A stretch of DNA of 64,000 nucleotides from Sphingopyxis solisilvae. Its GTDB lineage: Bacteria > Pseudomonadota > Alphaproteobacteria > Sphingomonadales > Sphingomonadaceae. Below are positions 53,166 through 62,902 of the stretch, one piece after another; within the stretch, counting starts at the first letter, position 1; each line of letters starts with the position of its first letter. Made by a program: the position numbers and the translations under genes. The notes under the pieces were generated by a model. The model was not told where the DNA came from. It worked only from the letters and a program-made list of their open reading frames with translations, and did not search any database. Where the stretch lies: contig NZ_JADKYM010000002.1 in the NCBI RefSeq assembly GCF_015475875.1, forward strand, positions 1-64,000. The letters run 5' to 3'.

Positions 53166-54539
53166 TCAGCGCCGCGCAACGCCGCCCTTCAACTTGGCCT
53201 TTTTGATGAGGTCGCCATATTGGTGCGCCAGCATATGGCTCTGGATCTGGCTGATCGTATCGATGGTCACATTGACGACGATGAGCAGGCTGGTGCCGCC
53301 GAGCGCAAAGGGCAGGCCCGAACTGGCGATGAAATATTCGGGGACAAGACAGATGGCTGCCAGATAGGCGGCCCCGATCACCGTGATGCGTGTCAGGACG
53401 AAATCGAGATAGGTTGCGGTATTCTTGCCCGGGCGGATGCCCGGAATGAAACCGTTCTGGCGCTTCAGATTGTCCGCCGTTTCCTCGGGATTGAACACCA
53501 CCGCGACGTAGAAGAAGCAAAAGAAGATGATGCCCGCGGCATAGAGCGCCATATAGAGTGGCTGGCCGTGCGCCAGATACTGGTTCAGCGTGATCAGGAA
53601 GTCGCCCGTCGCGGTGTCGCCCTGGACATTATTGCCCATCATCTGGGTGATGGTGACGGGCATCAGCAGCAGCGACGACGCAAAGATCGGCGGGATGACG
53701 CCCGCGGTGTTGACCTTCAGCGGGAGATGGCTGCGGTCGGCCTGCATCACCCCGCGCTGTGTCGCGCGCTTGGGATATTGGACAAGCACGCGGCGCTGCG
53801 CGCGTTCCATGAAGCTGATGAAGGCGATGATCGCGACCGCCCCGACGAGGACCGCGACGACGACGCCGCCGCCCATCGAACCTTCGCGCACCTGGGTGAA
53901 CATCTGCGAAAAGCTGCGCGGCAGCTGCGCCAGAATGCCCGCCATGATGATCAGCGACACGCCGTTGCCGATCCCGCGCGCGGTAATCTGTTCGCCAAGC
54001 CACATCAGGAACAAGGTGCCGCCTACGATCGAAATCACCGCCCCGACGCGGAACATCATGCCGGGATCGACGACTGCGGCAATGCCCTGGCTGGCGCCGA
54101 GTGTTTCGAGCCCGACGGCGATGAAATAGCCCTGGATCGCGGTGAGGAACACCGTGCCGTAGCGCGTATATTGATTGAGCTTCTTGCGCCCGCTTTCGCC
54201 CTCTTTCTTGAGCGCGGCGAGCGTCGGCGAGAGCGCCGCGGCCAGCTGCACGACGATCGACGCGGTAATATAGGGCATCACGCCGAGCGCGATGATGCTC
54301 ATGCGCTCCAGGCTGCCGCCCGAGAAGGTGTTGAAGATGTCGAGGACGCCGCCCGAAGCGGCCTGGCTGTACAACGTCGACAGCGCGACCGGATCGACGC
54401 CCGGCAGCGGCACGAACGACAGAAAGCGAAACACGATCAGCGCACCGATCGTGAACCAGATGCGGTTCTTGAGTTCGGTCGCCTGACCGAATTTCGAGAA
54501 ATTGAGGTTGGAAGCAAACTGGTCGGCGCGAGAGGCCAT
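53166..54539 (-). CDS. secY: Preprotein translocase subunit SecY
   Basis: This 457-residue inner-membrane protein has ten transmembrane segments and family blocks FVPLPGVDP (near residue 43), GGSLERMSIIALGVMPYI, GIGNGVSLII and the cytoplasmic loop YPKRATQRG. It is the channel of the Sec translocon. In the operon it sits between adk and the rplO side; an unusually long 236-bp gap with hairpins separates it from rplO. Confidence 0.97.
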   Translation of the reverse strand: MASRADQFASNLNFSKFGQATELKNRIWFTIGALIVFRFLSFVPLPGVDPVALSTLYSQAASGGVLDIFNTFSGGSLERMSIIALGVMPYITASIVVQLAAALSPTLAALKKEGESGRKKLNQYTRYGTVFLTAIQGYFIAVGLETLGASQGIAAVVDPGMMFRVGAVISIVGGTLFLMWLGEQITARGIGNGVSLIIMAGILAQLPRSFSQMFTQVREGSMGGGVVVAVLVGAVAIIAFISFMERAQRRVLVQYPKRATQRGVMQADRSHLPLKVNTAGVIPPIFASSLLLMPVTITQMMGNNVQGDTATGDFLITLNQYLAHGQPLYMALYAAGIIFFCFFYVAVVFNPEETADNLKRQNGFIPGIRPGKNTATYLDFVLTRITVIGAAYLAAICLVPEYFIASSGLPFALGGTSLLIVVNVTIDTISQIQSHMLAHQYGDLIKKAKLKGGVARR

Positions 54540-54642
54540 GGGTGTTTTCCTCGAGGATATTCCGGACCGCGCCCCCCGCGACCCGGCGCCTATGTGCGTT
54601 CGCCGGTCACGAAGCGCAAGGGGAAAGACCCGCTTTAAAGCT

Positions 54643-54766
54643 CCCTCCCCTTCAGGGGCGGGTTGGGGTGGGGCCTGTCCGCGTAGCGCGAAGCCGAGGC
54701 GCCCTCCCCGCTGCGACCAGGAAGCAAGCTTCCAAGTCTCACTGCCCCTCCCGCAAGCGGGAGGGG
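54643..54766. repeat. R2-like hairpins between rplO and secY
   Basis: A CCCTCCCC-TTCA-GGGGCGGG hairpin (54643-54662) followed by TTGGGGTGGGG is very like the R2 arm at 18918. A second, perfect 10-bp hairpin CCCCTCCCGC/GCGGGAGGGG (54745-54766) lies just after the rplO stop as transcribed (minus strand). Neither is followed by a U-run in the transcribed direction, so they look like processing or stabilising structures or an inserted repeat. Confidence 0.7.
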
Positions 54767-54775
54767 TAATTTAGA

Positions 54776-55303
54776 TCAAGCGTTCTTGGCGGTCGCTGCG
54801 GCCTTGCGCTTGGCCTTCTTGCCGTCGCCTTCCGGCTGGACTTCGGGAAGTTCGACCTTGCCGCCGGCCTTTTCGACCGCTTCGATCGCGCCCTTCGACG
54901 CACCGGCAACCGCGAAGGTCAGCTTGGCGGTGAGTTCGCCCTTGGCAAGCAGGCGGACGCCGTCCTTGCCGCCGCGGGCAACGCCGGCGGCCTTGAGCGC
55001 GGCGTGATCCACCGTCTTCTTGGCATCGAGCTTTTTGGCATCGACCAGCTTCTGGATCATGCCCAGGTTGACGATGGCAAAATCCTTGCCGAAGATATTG
55101 TTGAAGCCGCGCTTCGGAATGCGCATGTGGAGCGGCATCTGGCCGCCCTCGAAGCCGTTGATCGCGACGCCGCTGCGGGCCTTCTGGCCCTTCTGGCCGC
55201 GCCCGGCGGTCTTGCCCTTGCCCGAGCCGATACCGCGGCCGACCCGCATCCGGCCCTTGCGGGCACCGGCGTTGTCACGAAGTTCGTTAAGCTTGATCGT
55301 CAT
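54776..55303 (-). CDS. rplO: 50S ribosomal protein L15 (uL15)
   Basis: This 175-residue protein matches L15 with [20 protein letters not shown] near the N-terminus and [18 protein letters not shown]. It is longer than the usual 144-150 residues because of a Lys/Ala-rich C-terminal tail after residue 155. It is a late-assembling 23S rRNA-binding protein. It lies downstream of the DUF1737 gene and not directly of rpmD. Confidence 0.96.
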   Translation of the reverse strand: MTIKLNELRDNAGARKGRMRVGRGIGSGKGKTAGRGQKGQKARSGVAINGFEGGQMPLHMRIPKRGFNNIFGKDFAIVNLGMIQKLVDAKKLDAKKTVDHAALKAAGVARGGKDGVRLLAKGELTAKLTFAVAGASKGAIEAVEKAGGKVELPEVQPEGDGKKAKRKAAATAKNA

Positions 55304-55356
55304 TTTGCACTCGCTTTCGCTTTGTTCGCGCTGGGAACCGCCCTGTCCGTTTGGGA

Positions 55357-55563
55357 CTAGTCCGGTTCGATTTCACTCGACGGTTGAAAGCCGGGGTACG
55401 CCCCGGCCTTGTCCATCACGATGGCCTGGGCGACATAGCCCCGACCGTCGACGCAGGTGATCGACGGGCTGCCGTGAAGTTGCCACCCCCGGTTGAGCAG
55501 CCCTTCGACGCGCGCACAAAAGGCGGCGTCATCGGGACCGGTCAACAGGCGGTAGAGCTTCAT
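55357..55563 (-). CDS. DUF1737 small protein within the spc operon
   Basis: This 68-residue protein begins [19 protein letters not shown] and contains [15 protein letters not shown], the DUF1737 signature. Small, probably soluble, function unknown. Its ATG follows the rpmD stop directly (adjacent bases) and rplO starts 53 bp downstream, so it is translated from the ribosomal protein mRNA. Codon use and GC match the neighbours, so it does not look like a recent insertion. Confidence 0.87.
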   Translation of the reverse strand: MKLYRLLTGPDDAAFCARVEGLLNRGWQLHGSPSITCVDGRGYVAQAIVMDKAGAYPGFQPSSEIEPD

Positions 55564-55749
55564 TCAGCCCTCGACGACTTCCACCATGTGCGGCAGCTTG
55601 CGGATCATGCCGCGCACTTCCGGGGTGTCGACCAGTTCGACCTCGCGGTGCATCTTGCCGAGGCCAAGCCCCGTCAGGATGGCGCGCTGGCTCTTGGGAC
55701 GACGGATCGGCGAACCGATCTGGCGGATCTTGATCTTCTTGTCGGCCAT
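55564..55749 (-). CDS. rpmD: 50S ribosomal protein L30 (uL30)
   Basis: This 61-residue protein has the L30 pattern [20 protein letters not shown] and [21 protein letters not shown]. The stop abuts the ATG of the DUF1737 gene; rpsE ends 4 bp upstream. Normal length for the bacterial family. Confidence 0.96.
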   Translation of the reverse strand: MADKKIKIRQIGSPIRRPKSQRAILTGLGLGKMHREVELVDTPEVRGMIRKLPHMVEVVEG

Positions 55750-55753
55750 CGTC

Positions 55754-56449
55754 TTACTCCGTCACCGCCGCGGCTTCCGCCTCGGCCGCACGGTCGGATG
55801 CACCGCCGCGCTTGATCAGATCCGACACCTTCTTGCCGCGACGCTGCGCGACCGACTTGGGGCTGGTCTGTTCGCCGAGCGCCTCGAAGGTCGCGCGGAT
55901 CATGTTATAGGGGTTCGAGGTGCCGTTCGACTTGGTCACCACGTCGGCAACGCCGAGCGATTCGAACACGGCGCGCATCGGACCACCGGCGATGATGCCG
56001 GTCCCGGCGGGCGCCGAACGAACGGTGACCAGACCGGCGCCAAAATGACCGCGGCCATCATGGTGCAGCGTGCGGCCGTCGCGCAGCGGAACGCGGATCA
56101 TCGACTTCTTAGCCGCCGCAGTCGCCTTCGAAATGGCTTCGGGCACTTCGCGCGCCTTGCCATGACCGAAACCGGCGCGGCCCTTGCCGTCGCCGACGAC
56201 GACGAGCGCGGCGAAACCGAAGCGCTTGCCGCCCTTCACCGTTTTCGACACGCGGTTGATGTGGACGAGCTTTTCGATCAGCTCTTCGCCGCCGTCCTCG
56301 TCGCGCGGGCGACGGTCGTCGCGGCGACCACGGCCACCGTCACGTCCGCCACGTCCGCCGTCGCGACCGCCGCCACGGCCGCGGCGCGGCGCCTGGCCCT
56401 CGGTGGCTGCCTCGGGGGCGCCTTCGGCGTTCTGAATTTCGTCTGCCAT
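55754..56449 (-). CDS. rpsE: 30S ribosomal protein S5 (uS5) with RGG-rich N-terminus
   Basis: This 231-residue protein has the S5 domains from about residue 56 ([43 protein letters not shown]). It has a long N-terminal extension: an acidic start, then repeated GRG/GGR/RDGG units (residues 21-50). The usual bacterial S5 is about 166 residues. The extension is Arg/Gly-rich and so could bind RNA. The C-terminal tail is Ala/Glu-rich. Confidence 0.95.
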   Translation of the reverse strand: MADEIQNAEGAPEAATEGQAPRRGRGGGRDGGRGGRDGGRGRRDDRRPRDEDGGEELIEKLVHINRVSKTVKGGKRFGFAALVVVGDGKGRAGFGHGKAREVPEAISKATAAAKKSMIRVPLRDGRTLHHDGRGHFGAGLVTVRSAPAGTGIIAGGPMRAVFESLGVADVVTKSNGTSNPYNMIRATFEALGEQTSPKSVAQRRGKKVSDLIKRGGASDRAAEAEAAAVTE

Positions 56450-56451
56450 GA

Positions 56452-56805
56452 TTAGAACTCCAATCCGCCTTCGCGTGCCGCGTCGGCCAGCGCCTTGATG
56501 CGCCCGTGGAACAGGAAACCGCCGCGGTCGAACACGACCTGCGTCACGCCCGCTTTCTTGGCGGCAGCGGCAAGGCGCTTGCCAACGTCAGCCGCAGCTG
56601 CCGTGGTCGCGCCGGTCTTGCCACGAACATCCTTGTCGAGCGTCGAAGCCGAAGCGAGCGTCTGCCCGGCCGCATCGTCGATAAGCTGCGCATAGATGTG
56701 GCGGCCCGAACGGTGAACCGACAGACGCGGACGCCCGGCGGCGCGCTGGCGAAGGGCGGTACGGACGCGCTGGCGGCGTTTTTCGAATTGGGTAAGATGT
56801 GCCAT
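56452..56805 (-). CDS. rplR: 50S ribosomal protein L18 (uL18)
   Basis: This 117-residue protein opens [17 protein letters not shown] and has [14 protein letters not shown] and the terminal [22 protein letters not shown]. It binds 5S rRNA together with L5. It lies 2 bp from rpsE and 3 bp from rplF. Confidence 0.96.
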   Translation of the reverse strand: MAHLTQFEKRRQRVRTALRQRAAGRPRLSVHRSGRHIYAQLIDDAAGQTLASASTLDKDVRGKTGATTAAAADVGKRLAAAAKKAGVTQVVFDRGGFLFHGRIKALADAAREGGLEF

Positions 56806-56808
56806 GGC

Positions 56809-57342
56809 TTACTTCTTCTTGCCTTCTTTGCGGAAGATGTACTCGCCGCGATATTTGATGCCCTTGCCCTTATAGGGCTCCGGCTTGCGCCAGCGGCGGA
56901 TTTCCGCCGCGACCTGGCCGACCTGCTGCTTGTCGATGCCGCTGATCTCGATCGTCGTATTGTCCGGCGTCTTGATCTCGATGCCTTCGGGCACCGCGAA
57001 ATCGACATCATGGCTGTAGCCGAGCTGCAGCTTGAGCGTCTTGCCCTGCGAGTTGGCACGATAGCCGACACCGGTGATTTCGAGCACCTTGGTGAAGCCT
57101 TCGGTCACGCCGGTGACCAAATTCTGCACCAGCGTGCGCTGCATGCCCCAAAAGGCGCGTGCTTCACGCGTGTCATTCGCGGGCTGCACCGAGATGCTGC
57201 CGTCGCCGACTTCATATTTGATGTTGTCGGCGAGCGGCATCGCGAGCGTGCCCTTCGGGCCCTTAACCGACAGCTGGCCGCCGTCGATCGCGGCGGTGAC
57301 GCCGCTGGGGATCTCCACAGCCTTTTTACCAATGCGCGACAT
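56809..57342 (-). CDS. rplF: 50S ribosomal protein L6 (uL6)
   Basis: This 177-residue protein opens [17 protein letters not shown] and has the C-terminal signature [17 protein letters not shown]. It binds near the sarcin-ricin loop. The start codon shares one base with the rpsH stop (TGATG), so translation is probably coupled. Confidence 0.96.
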   Translation of the reverse strand: MSRIGKKAVEIPSGVTAAIDGGQLSVKGPKGTLAMPLADNIKYEVGDGSISVQPANDTREARAFWGMQRTLVQNLVTGVTEGFTKVLEITGVGYRANSQGKTLKLQLGYSHDVDFAVPEGIEIKTPDNTTIEISGIDKQQVGQVAAEIRRWRKPEPYKGKGIKYRGEYIFRKEGKKK

Positions 57343-57746
57343 CAGAACACCTCCGCCAGCACTTCGCCGCCGACATTATGCTCGCGGGCTTCGGCATCCG
57401 ACAGGACACCGCGCGGGGTCGACACGATGGTGATGCCCAGGCCGTTGCGCACGATCGGCAGCTCTTTCGAGCCCGAATAGATGCGGCGGCCCGGCTTGGA
57501 CACGCGGGCCACGTGGCGGATCGCCGGCTGGCCTTCGAAATATTTGAGCTCGATGCGGATGCCCTTGTGTTGGCCCTTCGCGCCCAGCGCTTCTTCGCTG
57601 TAGCCGCGGATATAGCCTTCGCGCTGGAGGACGTCGAGCACACGGACGCGCAGCGTCGAGGCGGGCGTCAGGACGCTGTCCTTCTTCGCCTGCTGGCCGT
57701 TGCGGATGCGGGTGAGCATATCACCCAGGGGATCGGTCATTGCCAT
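57342..57746 (-). CDS. rpsH: 30S ribosomal protein S8 (uS8)
   Basis: This 134-residue protein opens [18 protein letters not shown] and ends with the S8 signature [21 protein letters not shown]8 binds helix 21 of 16S rRNA and in enterics represses the spc operon at rplE. A Met at codon 3 is an alternative start. Confidence 0.96.
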   Translation of the reverse strand: MAMTDPLGDMLTRIRNGQQAKKDSVLTPASTLRVRVLDVLQREGYIRGYSEEALGAKGQHKGIRIELKYFEGQPAIRHVARVSKPGRRIYSGSKELPIVRNGLGITIVSTPRGVLSDAEAREHNVGGEVLAEVF

Positions 57747-57757
57747 CTTCTAGTCCC

Positions 57758-58063
57758 TTACCAGCTCGACTTCACAACACCGGGGATCAGGCCCTTGTTG
57801 GCCAGATCGCGGAGCTGGATACGGCACAGCCGGAATTTGCGATAATAAGCGCGCGGGCGCCCCGTCAGCTCGCACCGGTTGCGGATGCGGGTCGGGTTGC
57901 CGTTGCGCGGGATTTCCGCCATCTTCAGACGCGCGATCAGACGCTCGCTCTCGTCGAGCGAGCTATCCGCCGCAATCGCCTTCAGCTTCGCATAACGGCC
58001 GGCATATTTCTTCACCAGCTGCTTGCGACGCTCGTTCTTGTTTACCGAACTCAGTTTCGCCAT
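57758..58063 (-). CDS. rpsN: 30S ribosomal protein S14 (uS14), zinc-independent form
   Basis: This 101-residue protein is the long, zinc-free form of S14, with [18 protein letters not shown] at the start and the conserved [15 protein letters not shown] near the end. Only single scattered cysteines are present and no CxxC pairs. It belongs to the spc part of the cluster between rplE and rpsH. Confidence 0.96.
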   Translation of the reverse strand: MAKLSSVNKNERRKQLVKKYAGRYAKLKAIAADSSLDESERLIARLKMAEIPRNGNPTRIRNRCELTGRPRAYYRKFRLCRIQLRDLANKGLIPGVVKSSW

Positions 58064-58115
58064 GACTTAAGTTCTCTTTCCTTCTTGAAAGAGCCTGCCT
58101 GGTCCCTTGCGGGAA

Positions 58116-58694
58116 TCAGGCGGCTTCCTTTTCCTGCGCTTCGATCGGGAAGGGGAAGCCGAACAGCTTGAGCAGTTCGCGGGCCTCTTCGTCGGTGCGA
58201 GCGGTGGTGGTGACGATCACGTCCATGCCGCGCACCTGGTCGATGCGGTCATAGTTGATCTCGGGGAAGATGATCTGCTCTTTCAGGCCCATGGCATAGT
58301 TGCCACGGCCGTCGAAGCTGGTCGCCGACACGCCGCGAAAGTCGCGGATGCGCGGCATGGCGATCGTGATCAGCCGGTCGAGAAATTCATACATGCGTTC
58401 GCGGCGCAGGGTGACCTTGCAACCGATCGGCATGCCTTCGCGCAGCTTGAACTGGGCGATCGACTTCTTGGCCTTGGTCACGACGGGCTTCTGACCGGCG
58501 ATGAGTTCCATCTCGGCAGCGGCCGCTTCGACCTTCTTCTTGTCCTGCGTGGCTTCGCCGACGCCCATGTTGAGCACGATCTTTTCGATCTTCGGCACTT
58601 CCATCGCATTTTTGTAACCGAATTTCTCGGTCATCGCCTTGACGATCACATCGTCATAGCGCTTGCGCATGCGCGGGGTGTAGTTGTCAGCCAT
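58116..58694 (-). CDS. rplE: 50S ribosomal protein L5 (uL5)
   Basis: This 192-residue protein has the L5 pattern [32 protein letters not shown] and [18 protein letters not shown]. It carries 5S rRNA into the 50S subunit. It overlaps rplX by 8 nt. Confidence 0.96.
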   Translation of the reverse strand: MADNYTPRMRKRYDDVIVKAMTEKFGYKNAMEVPKIEKIVLNMGVGEATQDKKKVEAAAAEMELIAGQKPVVTKAKKSIAQFKLREGMPIGCKVTLRRERMYEFLDRLITIAMPRIRDFRGVSATSFDGRGNYAMGLKEQIIFPEINYDRIDQVRGMDVIVTTTARTDEEARELLKLFGFPFPIEAQEKEAA

Positions 58695-59004
58695 TGATCG
58701 TCTCCCCGGACTTCACGGCCACGCGGACCTTCTTGCCGTCCTTGGTTTCAAAGCGCACGCGCGTCGGCTTGCCGCTTTTCGGGTCGGCCAGTGCGACCTT
58801 GCTCGCGAACAGCGGCGCTTCCTTGCGTTCGAGACCGCCCTGCGGGTTCTGCTGGGTCGGCTTGCGGTGGCGGGTGATGACGTTGACGCCCGCGACGACG
58901 ACTTTACCGTCCTTCGGCAGCGCCTGCGTCACTTCGCCGGTCTTGCCCTTGTCCTTGCCGGACAGGACGACGACGGTGTCACCCTTCTTGATCTTGCTCG
59001 CCAT
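58687..59004 (-). CDS. rplX: 50S ribosomal protein L24 (uL24)
   Basis: This 105-residue protein carries the KOW motif [21 protein letters not shown] at the N-terminus (residues 4-24, shown in part) and [12 protein letters not shown]. It is an assembly initiator protein binding the 5' end of 23S rRNA. Two bp separate it from rplN. Confidence 0.96.
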   Translation of the reverse strand: MASKIKKGDTVVVLSGKDKGKTGEVTQALPKDGKVVVAGVNVITRHRKPTQQNPQGGLERKEAPLFASKVALADPKSGKPTRVRFETKDGKKVRVAVKSGETING

Positions 59005-59006
59005 GG

Positions 59007-59375
59007 TCAGAGCACCTCCGGCGCCAGGCTGATGATCTTCATATAGCCGCGGCCGCGCAGTTCGCGGACGACGGGGCCGAAGATACGGGTGCCGATCGGC
59101 TCTTCATTCTTGTTGACGAGCACGGCGGCGTTGCTGTCGAAACGGATCACCGACCCGTCGGCGCGGCGCACGTCCTTGGCGGTGCGGACGATGACGGCGC
59201 GATGCACGTCGCCCTTCTTCACCTTGCCGCGCGGCTGGGCTTCCTTGATCGACACGACGATCACGTCGCCCACGCCGGCGGTGCGACGCTTCGATCCGCC
59301 CAGCACCTTGATGCACTGGACGCGCTTGGCACCGCTGTTGTCAGCGACTTCCAATTGTGACTGCATCTGAATCAT
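59007..59375 (-). CDS. rplN: 50S ribosomal protein L14 (uL14)
   Basis: This 122-residue protein begins [20 protein letters not shown] and ends with [19 protein letters not shown], both family-typical. It lies at the subunit interface. A 60-bp gap separates it from rpsQ, the longest spacing in this part of the cluster; no clear promoter is seen in it. Confidence 0.97.
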   Translation of the reverse strand: MIQMQSQLEVADNSGAKRVQCIKVLGGSKRRTAGVGDVIVVSIKEAQPRGKVKKGDVHRAVIVRTAKDVRRADGSVIRFDSNAAVLVNKNEEPIGTRIFGPVVRELRGRGYMKIISLAPEVL

Positions 59376-59435
59376 CGATGCACTTCCTTCTTGTTTGGCC
59401 TACCGGGATGCCCCGGCGGTTCCGTGAAACTCAGC

Positions 59436-59705
59436 TCAGGCGTCAGCAGCCGTTTCGGGCTTGCTGTGGGTGTCGACCTTGTCGAGCACCTTCCACGTCT
59501 TCAGCTTCGAAATGGGCTTCGTTTCCTCGATGCGGACGGTTTCGCCGGCCTTGACGGCATTGTCCTCATCATGGGCGTGATACTTCTTCGAACGGCGGAT
59601 GATCTTGCCGTACAGCGGGTGCTTCACCTTGCGTTCGACTTTCACCACAACGGTCTTGTCGCCCTTGTCGGACACCACCGTACCGGTCAGAATGCGCTTC
59701 GGCAT
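59436..59705 (-). CDS. rpsQ: 30S ribosomal protein S17 (uS17)
   Basis: This 89-residue protein has [20 protein letters not shown] and the OB-fold end [16 protein letters not shown]-like region (here [19 protein letters not shown]). It binds the 5' domain of 16S rRNA. It is the last gene of the classical S10 operon; rplN begins the spc part. Confidence 0.96.
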   Translation of the reverse strand: MPKRILTGTVVSDKGDKTVVVKVERKVKHPLYGKIIRRSKKYHAHDEDNAVKAGETVRIEETKPISKLKTWKVLDKVDTHSKPETAADA

Positions 59706-59716
59706 CGACAGTCTCC

Positions 59717-59920
59717 TTATTTCGCGGCCGAGCGCGCGCGCTCGGTCTGCTGCGTCTTGATGCGCGCGATCGAGCGGCGCACTTCCTTGACGCGTGACGC
59801 TTTTTCAAGCTGGCCGGTGGCCGCCTGGAAACGGAGGTTGAACGCCTCGCGCTTCAGTTCGCCAAGCTGTTCGGCGAGCTGGTCGTCGGTCTTGGCCTTG
59901 AAATCTTCGGTCTTGGCCAT
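59717..59920 (-). CDS. rpmC: 50S ribosomal protein L29 (uL29)
   Basis: This 67-residue helical hairpin protein has the L29 core [23 protein letters not shown] and [14 protein letters not shown] (parts). It lies near the nascent-chain exit. Four bp separate it from rplP. Confidence 0.96.
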   Translation of the reverse strand: MAKTEDFKAKTDDQLAEQLGELKREAFNLRFQAATGQLEKASRVKEVRRSIARIKTQQTERARSAAK

Positions 59921-59924
59921 GTCC

Positions 59925-60356
59925 TTAACCCTCCAGGTGCGAGGTGTCGCCGAGGCGGGCGATCACCTTGGTCTTGATCGGAAGCTTCATCGCGGCGCGT
60001 TCGAACGCCAGCGCGGCCACGGGGCCGGGAACGCCGTCGAGTTCGAACAGGATGCGACCCGGCTTCACCCGCGCGGCCCAATATTCCGGCGAACCCTTGC
60101 CCTTGCCCATACGGACTTCGGCCGGCTTCGACGACACGGGGACGTCGGGGAAGATGCGGATCCACAAACGGCCCTGACGCTTGATCGCACGGCTGATCGC
60201 ACGGCGCGCCGCTTCGATCTGGCGTGCGGTAATGCGCTCGGGTTCCATCGCCTTCAGCCCGTAGGAGCCGAAGTTCAGGCTGGTCCCACCCTTGGCATTG
60301 CCATGGATGCGGCCCTTGAAAGCCTTGCGAAACTTGGTTTTCTTCGGTTGCAACAT
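59925..60356 (-). CDS. rplP: 50S ribosomal protein L16 (uL16)
   Basis: This 143-residue protein starts [19 protein letters not shown] and has [17 protein letters not shown] and [20 protein letters not shown]. Its ends pack near the peptidyl transferase and 5S rRNA region. Normal length for the family. Confidence 0.97.
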   Translation of the reverse strand: MLQPKKTKFRKAFKGRIHGNAKGGTSLNFGSYGLKAMEPERITARQIEAARRAISRAIKRQGRLWIRIFPDVPVSSKPAEVRMGKGKGSPEYWAARVKPGRILFELDGVPGPVAALAFERAAMKLPIKTKVIARLGDTSHLEG

Positions 60357-60367
60357 GTCCGTTGTCC

Positions 60368-61075
60368 TTAGCGGCGGTCTTCACGAGCCGGACGCACGCC
60401 GGTCGTCTGTGCGTCGAGCATCAGACGGTCGGTCGCCATCGGGTCGTGGCCCAGAATCTCGCCCTTGAAGATCCACACCTTGATCCCGCACACGCCATAG
60501 GCGGTGTGCGCGGTCGATTCGGCATAATCGACATTGGCGCGCAGCGTGTGCAGCGGCACCCGGCCTTCGCGATACCATTCGGTGCGCGCGATTTCCGCGC
60601 CGCCGAGACGGCCGGCGCAGTTGATGCGGATGCCTTCGGCGCCCAGACGCATCGCCGACTGCACCGCGCGCTTCATCGCACGGCGGAACGCGACGCGGCG
60701 TTCGAGCTGGTCGGCAATGCCCTGGCCGACGAGCTTGGCGTCAACCTCGGGCTTGCGGATTTCGACGATGTTCAGCGACACATCGCTGCCCGTCAGCTCG
60801 CCGAGCTTCTTGCGCAGCTTTTCGATGTCCGCGCCCTTCTTGCCGATGATGACGCCCGGACGGGCGGCATAAATCGACACGCGGCACAGCTTCGCCGGGC
60901 GTTCGATCACGACCTTCGAGATCGCTGCCTGCGGCAGGGTCTTGAACACAAACTGGCGGATTTTCAGATCCTCGACCAGCATGCGGCCATAGTCCTGGCC
61001 TTCGGCGAACCAGCGGCTGTCCCAGGTGCGGTTGACCTGCAGGCGCAGGCCGATCGGATTGCTCTTCTGGCCCAT
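60368..61075 (-). CDS. rpsC: 30S ribosomal protein S3 (uS3)
   Basis: This 235-residue protein begins [20 protein letters not shown] and has the KH domain [20 protein letters not shown] and the C-terminal [13 protein letters not shown]. It forms part of the mRNA entry. The start at 61075 was chosen by the family N-terminus; the frame is open to 61105 but overlaps rplV there. Confidence 0.96.
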   Translation of the reverse strand: MGQKSNPIGLRLQVNRTWDSRWFAEGQDYGRMLVEDLKIRQFVFKTLPQAAISKVVIERPAKLCRVSIYAARPGVIIGKKGADIEKLRKKLGELTGSDVSLNIVEIRKPEVDAKLVGQGIADQLERRVAFRRAMKRAVQSAMRLGAEGIRINCAGRLGGAEIARTEWYREGRVPLHTLRANVDYAESTAHTAYGVCGIKVWIFKGEILGHDPMATDRLMLDAQTTGVRPAREDRR

Positions 61076-61076
61076 A

Positions 61077-61457
61077 TTACGCCTCTTCTTCCTGTTCGCG
61101 CACAACGATGCGGATGCGGCTGAACGGCTTGACGATCCGGGTCGACTTGCCGCGGCCGCGGGCGTGCCAGCGCTTCATCGAGATCGACTTGCCGACGCTG
61201 GCTTCCTTGATGACCAGCGCGTCCACGTCGAGGTTGTGGTTGTTTTCCGCGTTGGCGACGGCGCTGGCGAGAACCTTGCGCACGTCGACAGCCATCGCCT
61301 TCTTCGAGAAAGCGAGGACGTTCATCGCGTCTTCGACCTTGCGACCGCGGATCAGCGCGGCGACGAGGTTCAGCTTCTGCGCCGAACCGCGAATCTGCGT
61401 GCCGACCGAGAGAGCCTCGTTATCCGCAACGCGGCGGGGGGATTTTGCCTTGCCCAT
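61077..61457 (-). CDS. rplV: 50S ribosomal protein L22 (uL22)
   Basis: This 126-residue protein has the L22 core [20 protein letters not shown] and [20 protein letters not shown] (the exit-tunnel loop). It overlaps the rpsS stop by one base and ends 1 bp before the rpsC ATG. Typical S10 order. Confidence 0.96.
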   Translation of the reverse strand: MGKAKSPRRVADNEALSVGTQIRGSAQKLNLVAALIRGRKVEDAMNVLAFSKKAMAVDVRKVLASAVANAENNHNLDVDALVIKEASVGKSISMKRWHARGRGKSTRIVKPFSRIRIVVREQEEEA

Positions 61458-61732
61458 TAGCGTTTGCCCTTCTTGTCGGCAGCGTGGCCGGGGAAGAAGC
61501 GCGTCGGCGCAAATTCACCCAGCTTCATGCCGACCATGTCTTCGTTGACCGACACCGGCACGAACTTGCGGCCGTTGTAGACGTTGAAGGTCAGCCCCAC
61601 GAACTGCGGCAGGATGGTGGACCGGCGCGACCAGGTCTTGATCGGGGCAGAGCTGCCGCCGTCCTGGGCCGTTTCGGCTTTCTTGAGCAGATGGAGGTCC
61701 ACGAACGGACCCTTCCAGACCGAGCGAGCCAT
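61457..61732 (-). CDS. rpsS: 30S ribosomal protein S19 (uS19)
   Basis: This 91-residue protein begins [20 protein letters not shown] and has [20 protein letters not shown]. It is in the head of the 30S subunit with S13. Three bp separate it from rplB. Confidence 0.97.
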   Translation of the reverse strand: MARSVWKGPFVDLHLLKKAETAQDGGSSAPIKTWSRRSTILPQFVGLTFNVYNGRKFVPVSVNEDMVGMKLGEFAPTRFFPGHAADKKGKR

Positions 61733-61735
61733 GGC

Positions 61736-62572
61736 TTACCTCTTCTTCTTCGCGTGACGCGACCGGATGATCATCTTGTCGGTCGACTTGTTGTGGCGGG
61801 TACGGGCACCCTTGGTCGGCTTGCCCCACGGGGTCACCGGATGACGGCCACCCGATGTGCGGCCTTCACCACCACCATGCGGGTGATCGACCGGGTTCTT
61901 CGCAACACCGCGCGTCAGCGGACGCTTGCCGAGCCAGCGGCCGCGACCGGCCTTGCCAAGGTTGGTGTTCTGGTTGTCGGGGTTCGACACCGCACCGACC
62001 GTGCCCATGCACTCGCCGCGGATATAACGCTGTTCGCCCGAACCGAGACGCACGATGACGAGGCCGCGGTCACGACCGACGACCTGGGCATAGGTGCCAG
62101 CCGAACGGGCGATCTGGCCGCCCTTGCCCGGCTTCATCTCGATATTGTGGACGATCGTGCCGACCGGCATCTGCGACAATTCCATCGCATTGCCCGGCTT
62201 CACGTCGGTCTTTTTGCCCGCGACGATGGTGTCGCCGACCGCCAGACGCTGCGGCGCCAGAATATAGGCCTGCGTACCGTCTTCATATTTCACCAGCGCG
62301 ATGAAAGCCGTGCGGTTGGGGTCATATTCCAGCCGCTCGACGGTGGCCGGCATGTCCCACTTGCGACGCTTGAAGTCGATGAAGCGGTACTTCTGCTTGT
62401 GGCCGCCGGCGATGCCGCGCGAGGTCACATGACCCTTGTTGTTGCGGCCACCGGTCTTGCGCTTGCCTTCGGTCAGCGCCTTGACGGGCTTGCCCTTCCA
62501 CAGCGCCGACTTGTCGACGAGGATCAGGCCGCGCTGTCCGGGGCTGGTCGGATTATAGGATTTAAGTGCCAT
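61736..62572 (-). CDS. rplB: 50S ribosomal protein L2 (uL2)
   Basis: This 278-residue protein has [20 protein letters not shown], the [17 protein letters not shown] region and the conserved C-terminal [20 protein letters not shown]. The His in this segment is the one required for peptidyl transferase function. Standard length. Confidence 0.97.
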   Translation of the reverse strand: MALKSYNPTSPGQRGLILVDKSALWKGKPVKALTEGKRKTGGRNNKGHVTSRGIAGGHKQKYRFIDFKRRKWDMPATVERLEYDPNRTAFIALVKYEDGTQAYILAPQRLAVGDTIVAGKKTDVKPGNAMELSQMPVGTIVHNIEMKPGKGGQIARSAGTYAQVVGRDRGLVIVRLGSGEQRYIRGECMGTVGAVSNPDNQNTNLGKAGRGRWLGKRPLTRGVAKNPVDHPHGGGEGRTSGGRHPVTPWGKPTKGARTRHNKSTDKMIIRSRHAKKKR

Positions 62573-62593
62573 TGTTCCTGCCTCTTCCTACAA

Positions 62594-62902
62594 TCAGACG
62601 CCGGTGGTGACGTCGATCGACTGGCCTTCGGCCAAGCGAACGATCGCCTTCTTCACGTCGCTGCGGGTGTAGGGCTTGCCCTTCCAGCGCTTGGTCTTGC
62701 CCTTGGTGACGAGCGTGTTCACGCCGATTACCTTGACATCGAACAGCGCCTCGACGGCGGCCTTGATGGCGGGCTTGGTCGCATCGTTCGCAACCTTGAA
62801 CACCACCGCGTTATTTTCGCTGAGCAGCGTCGACTTTTCGGTGATCACCGGAGCCAGGATCACGTCATAGTGACGCGCATCGACGGTTTTTGCCTTAGCC
62901 AT
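62594..62902 (-). CDS. rplW: 50S ribosomal protein L23 (uL23)
   Basis: This 102-residue protein has [19 protein letters not shown] and the loop [20 protein letters not shown]. It is the main docking site for trigger factor and SRP at the tunnel exit. It overlaps rplD by 8 nt. Confidence 0.96.
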   Translation of the reverse strand: MAKAKTVDARHYDVILAPVITEKSTLLSENNAVVFKVANDATKPAIKAAVEALFDVKVIGVNTLVTKGKTKRWKGKPYTRSDVKKAIVRLAEGQSIDVTTGV

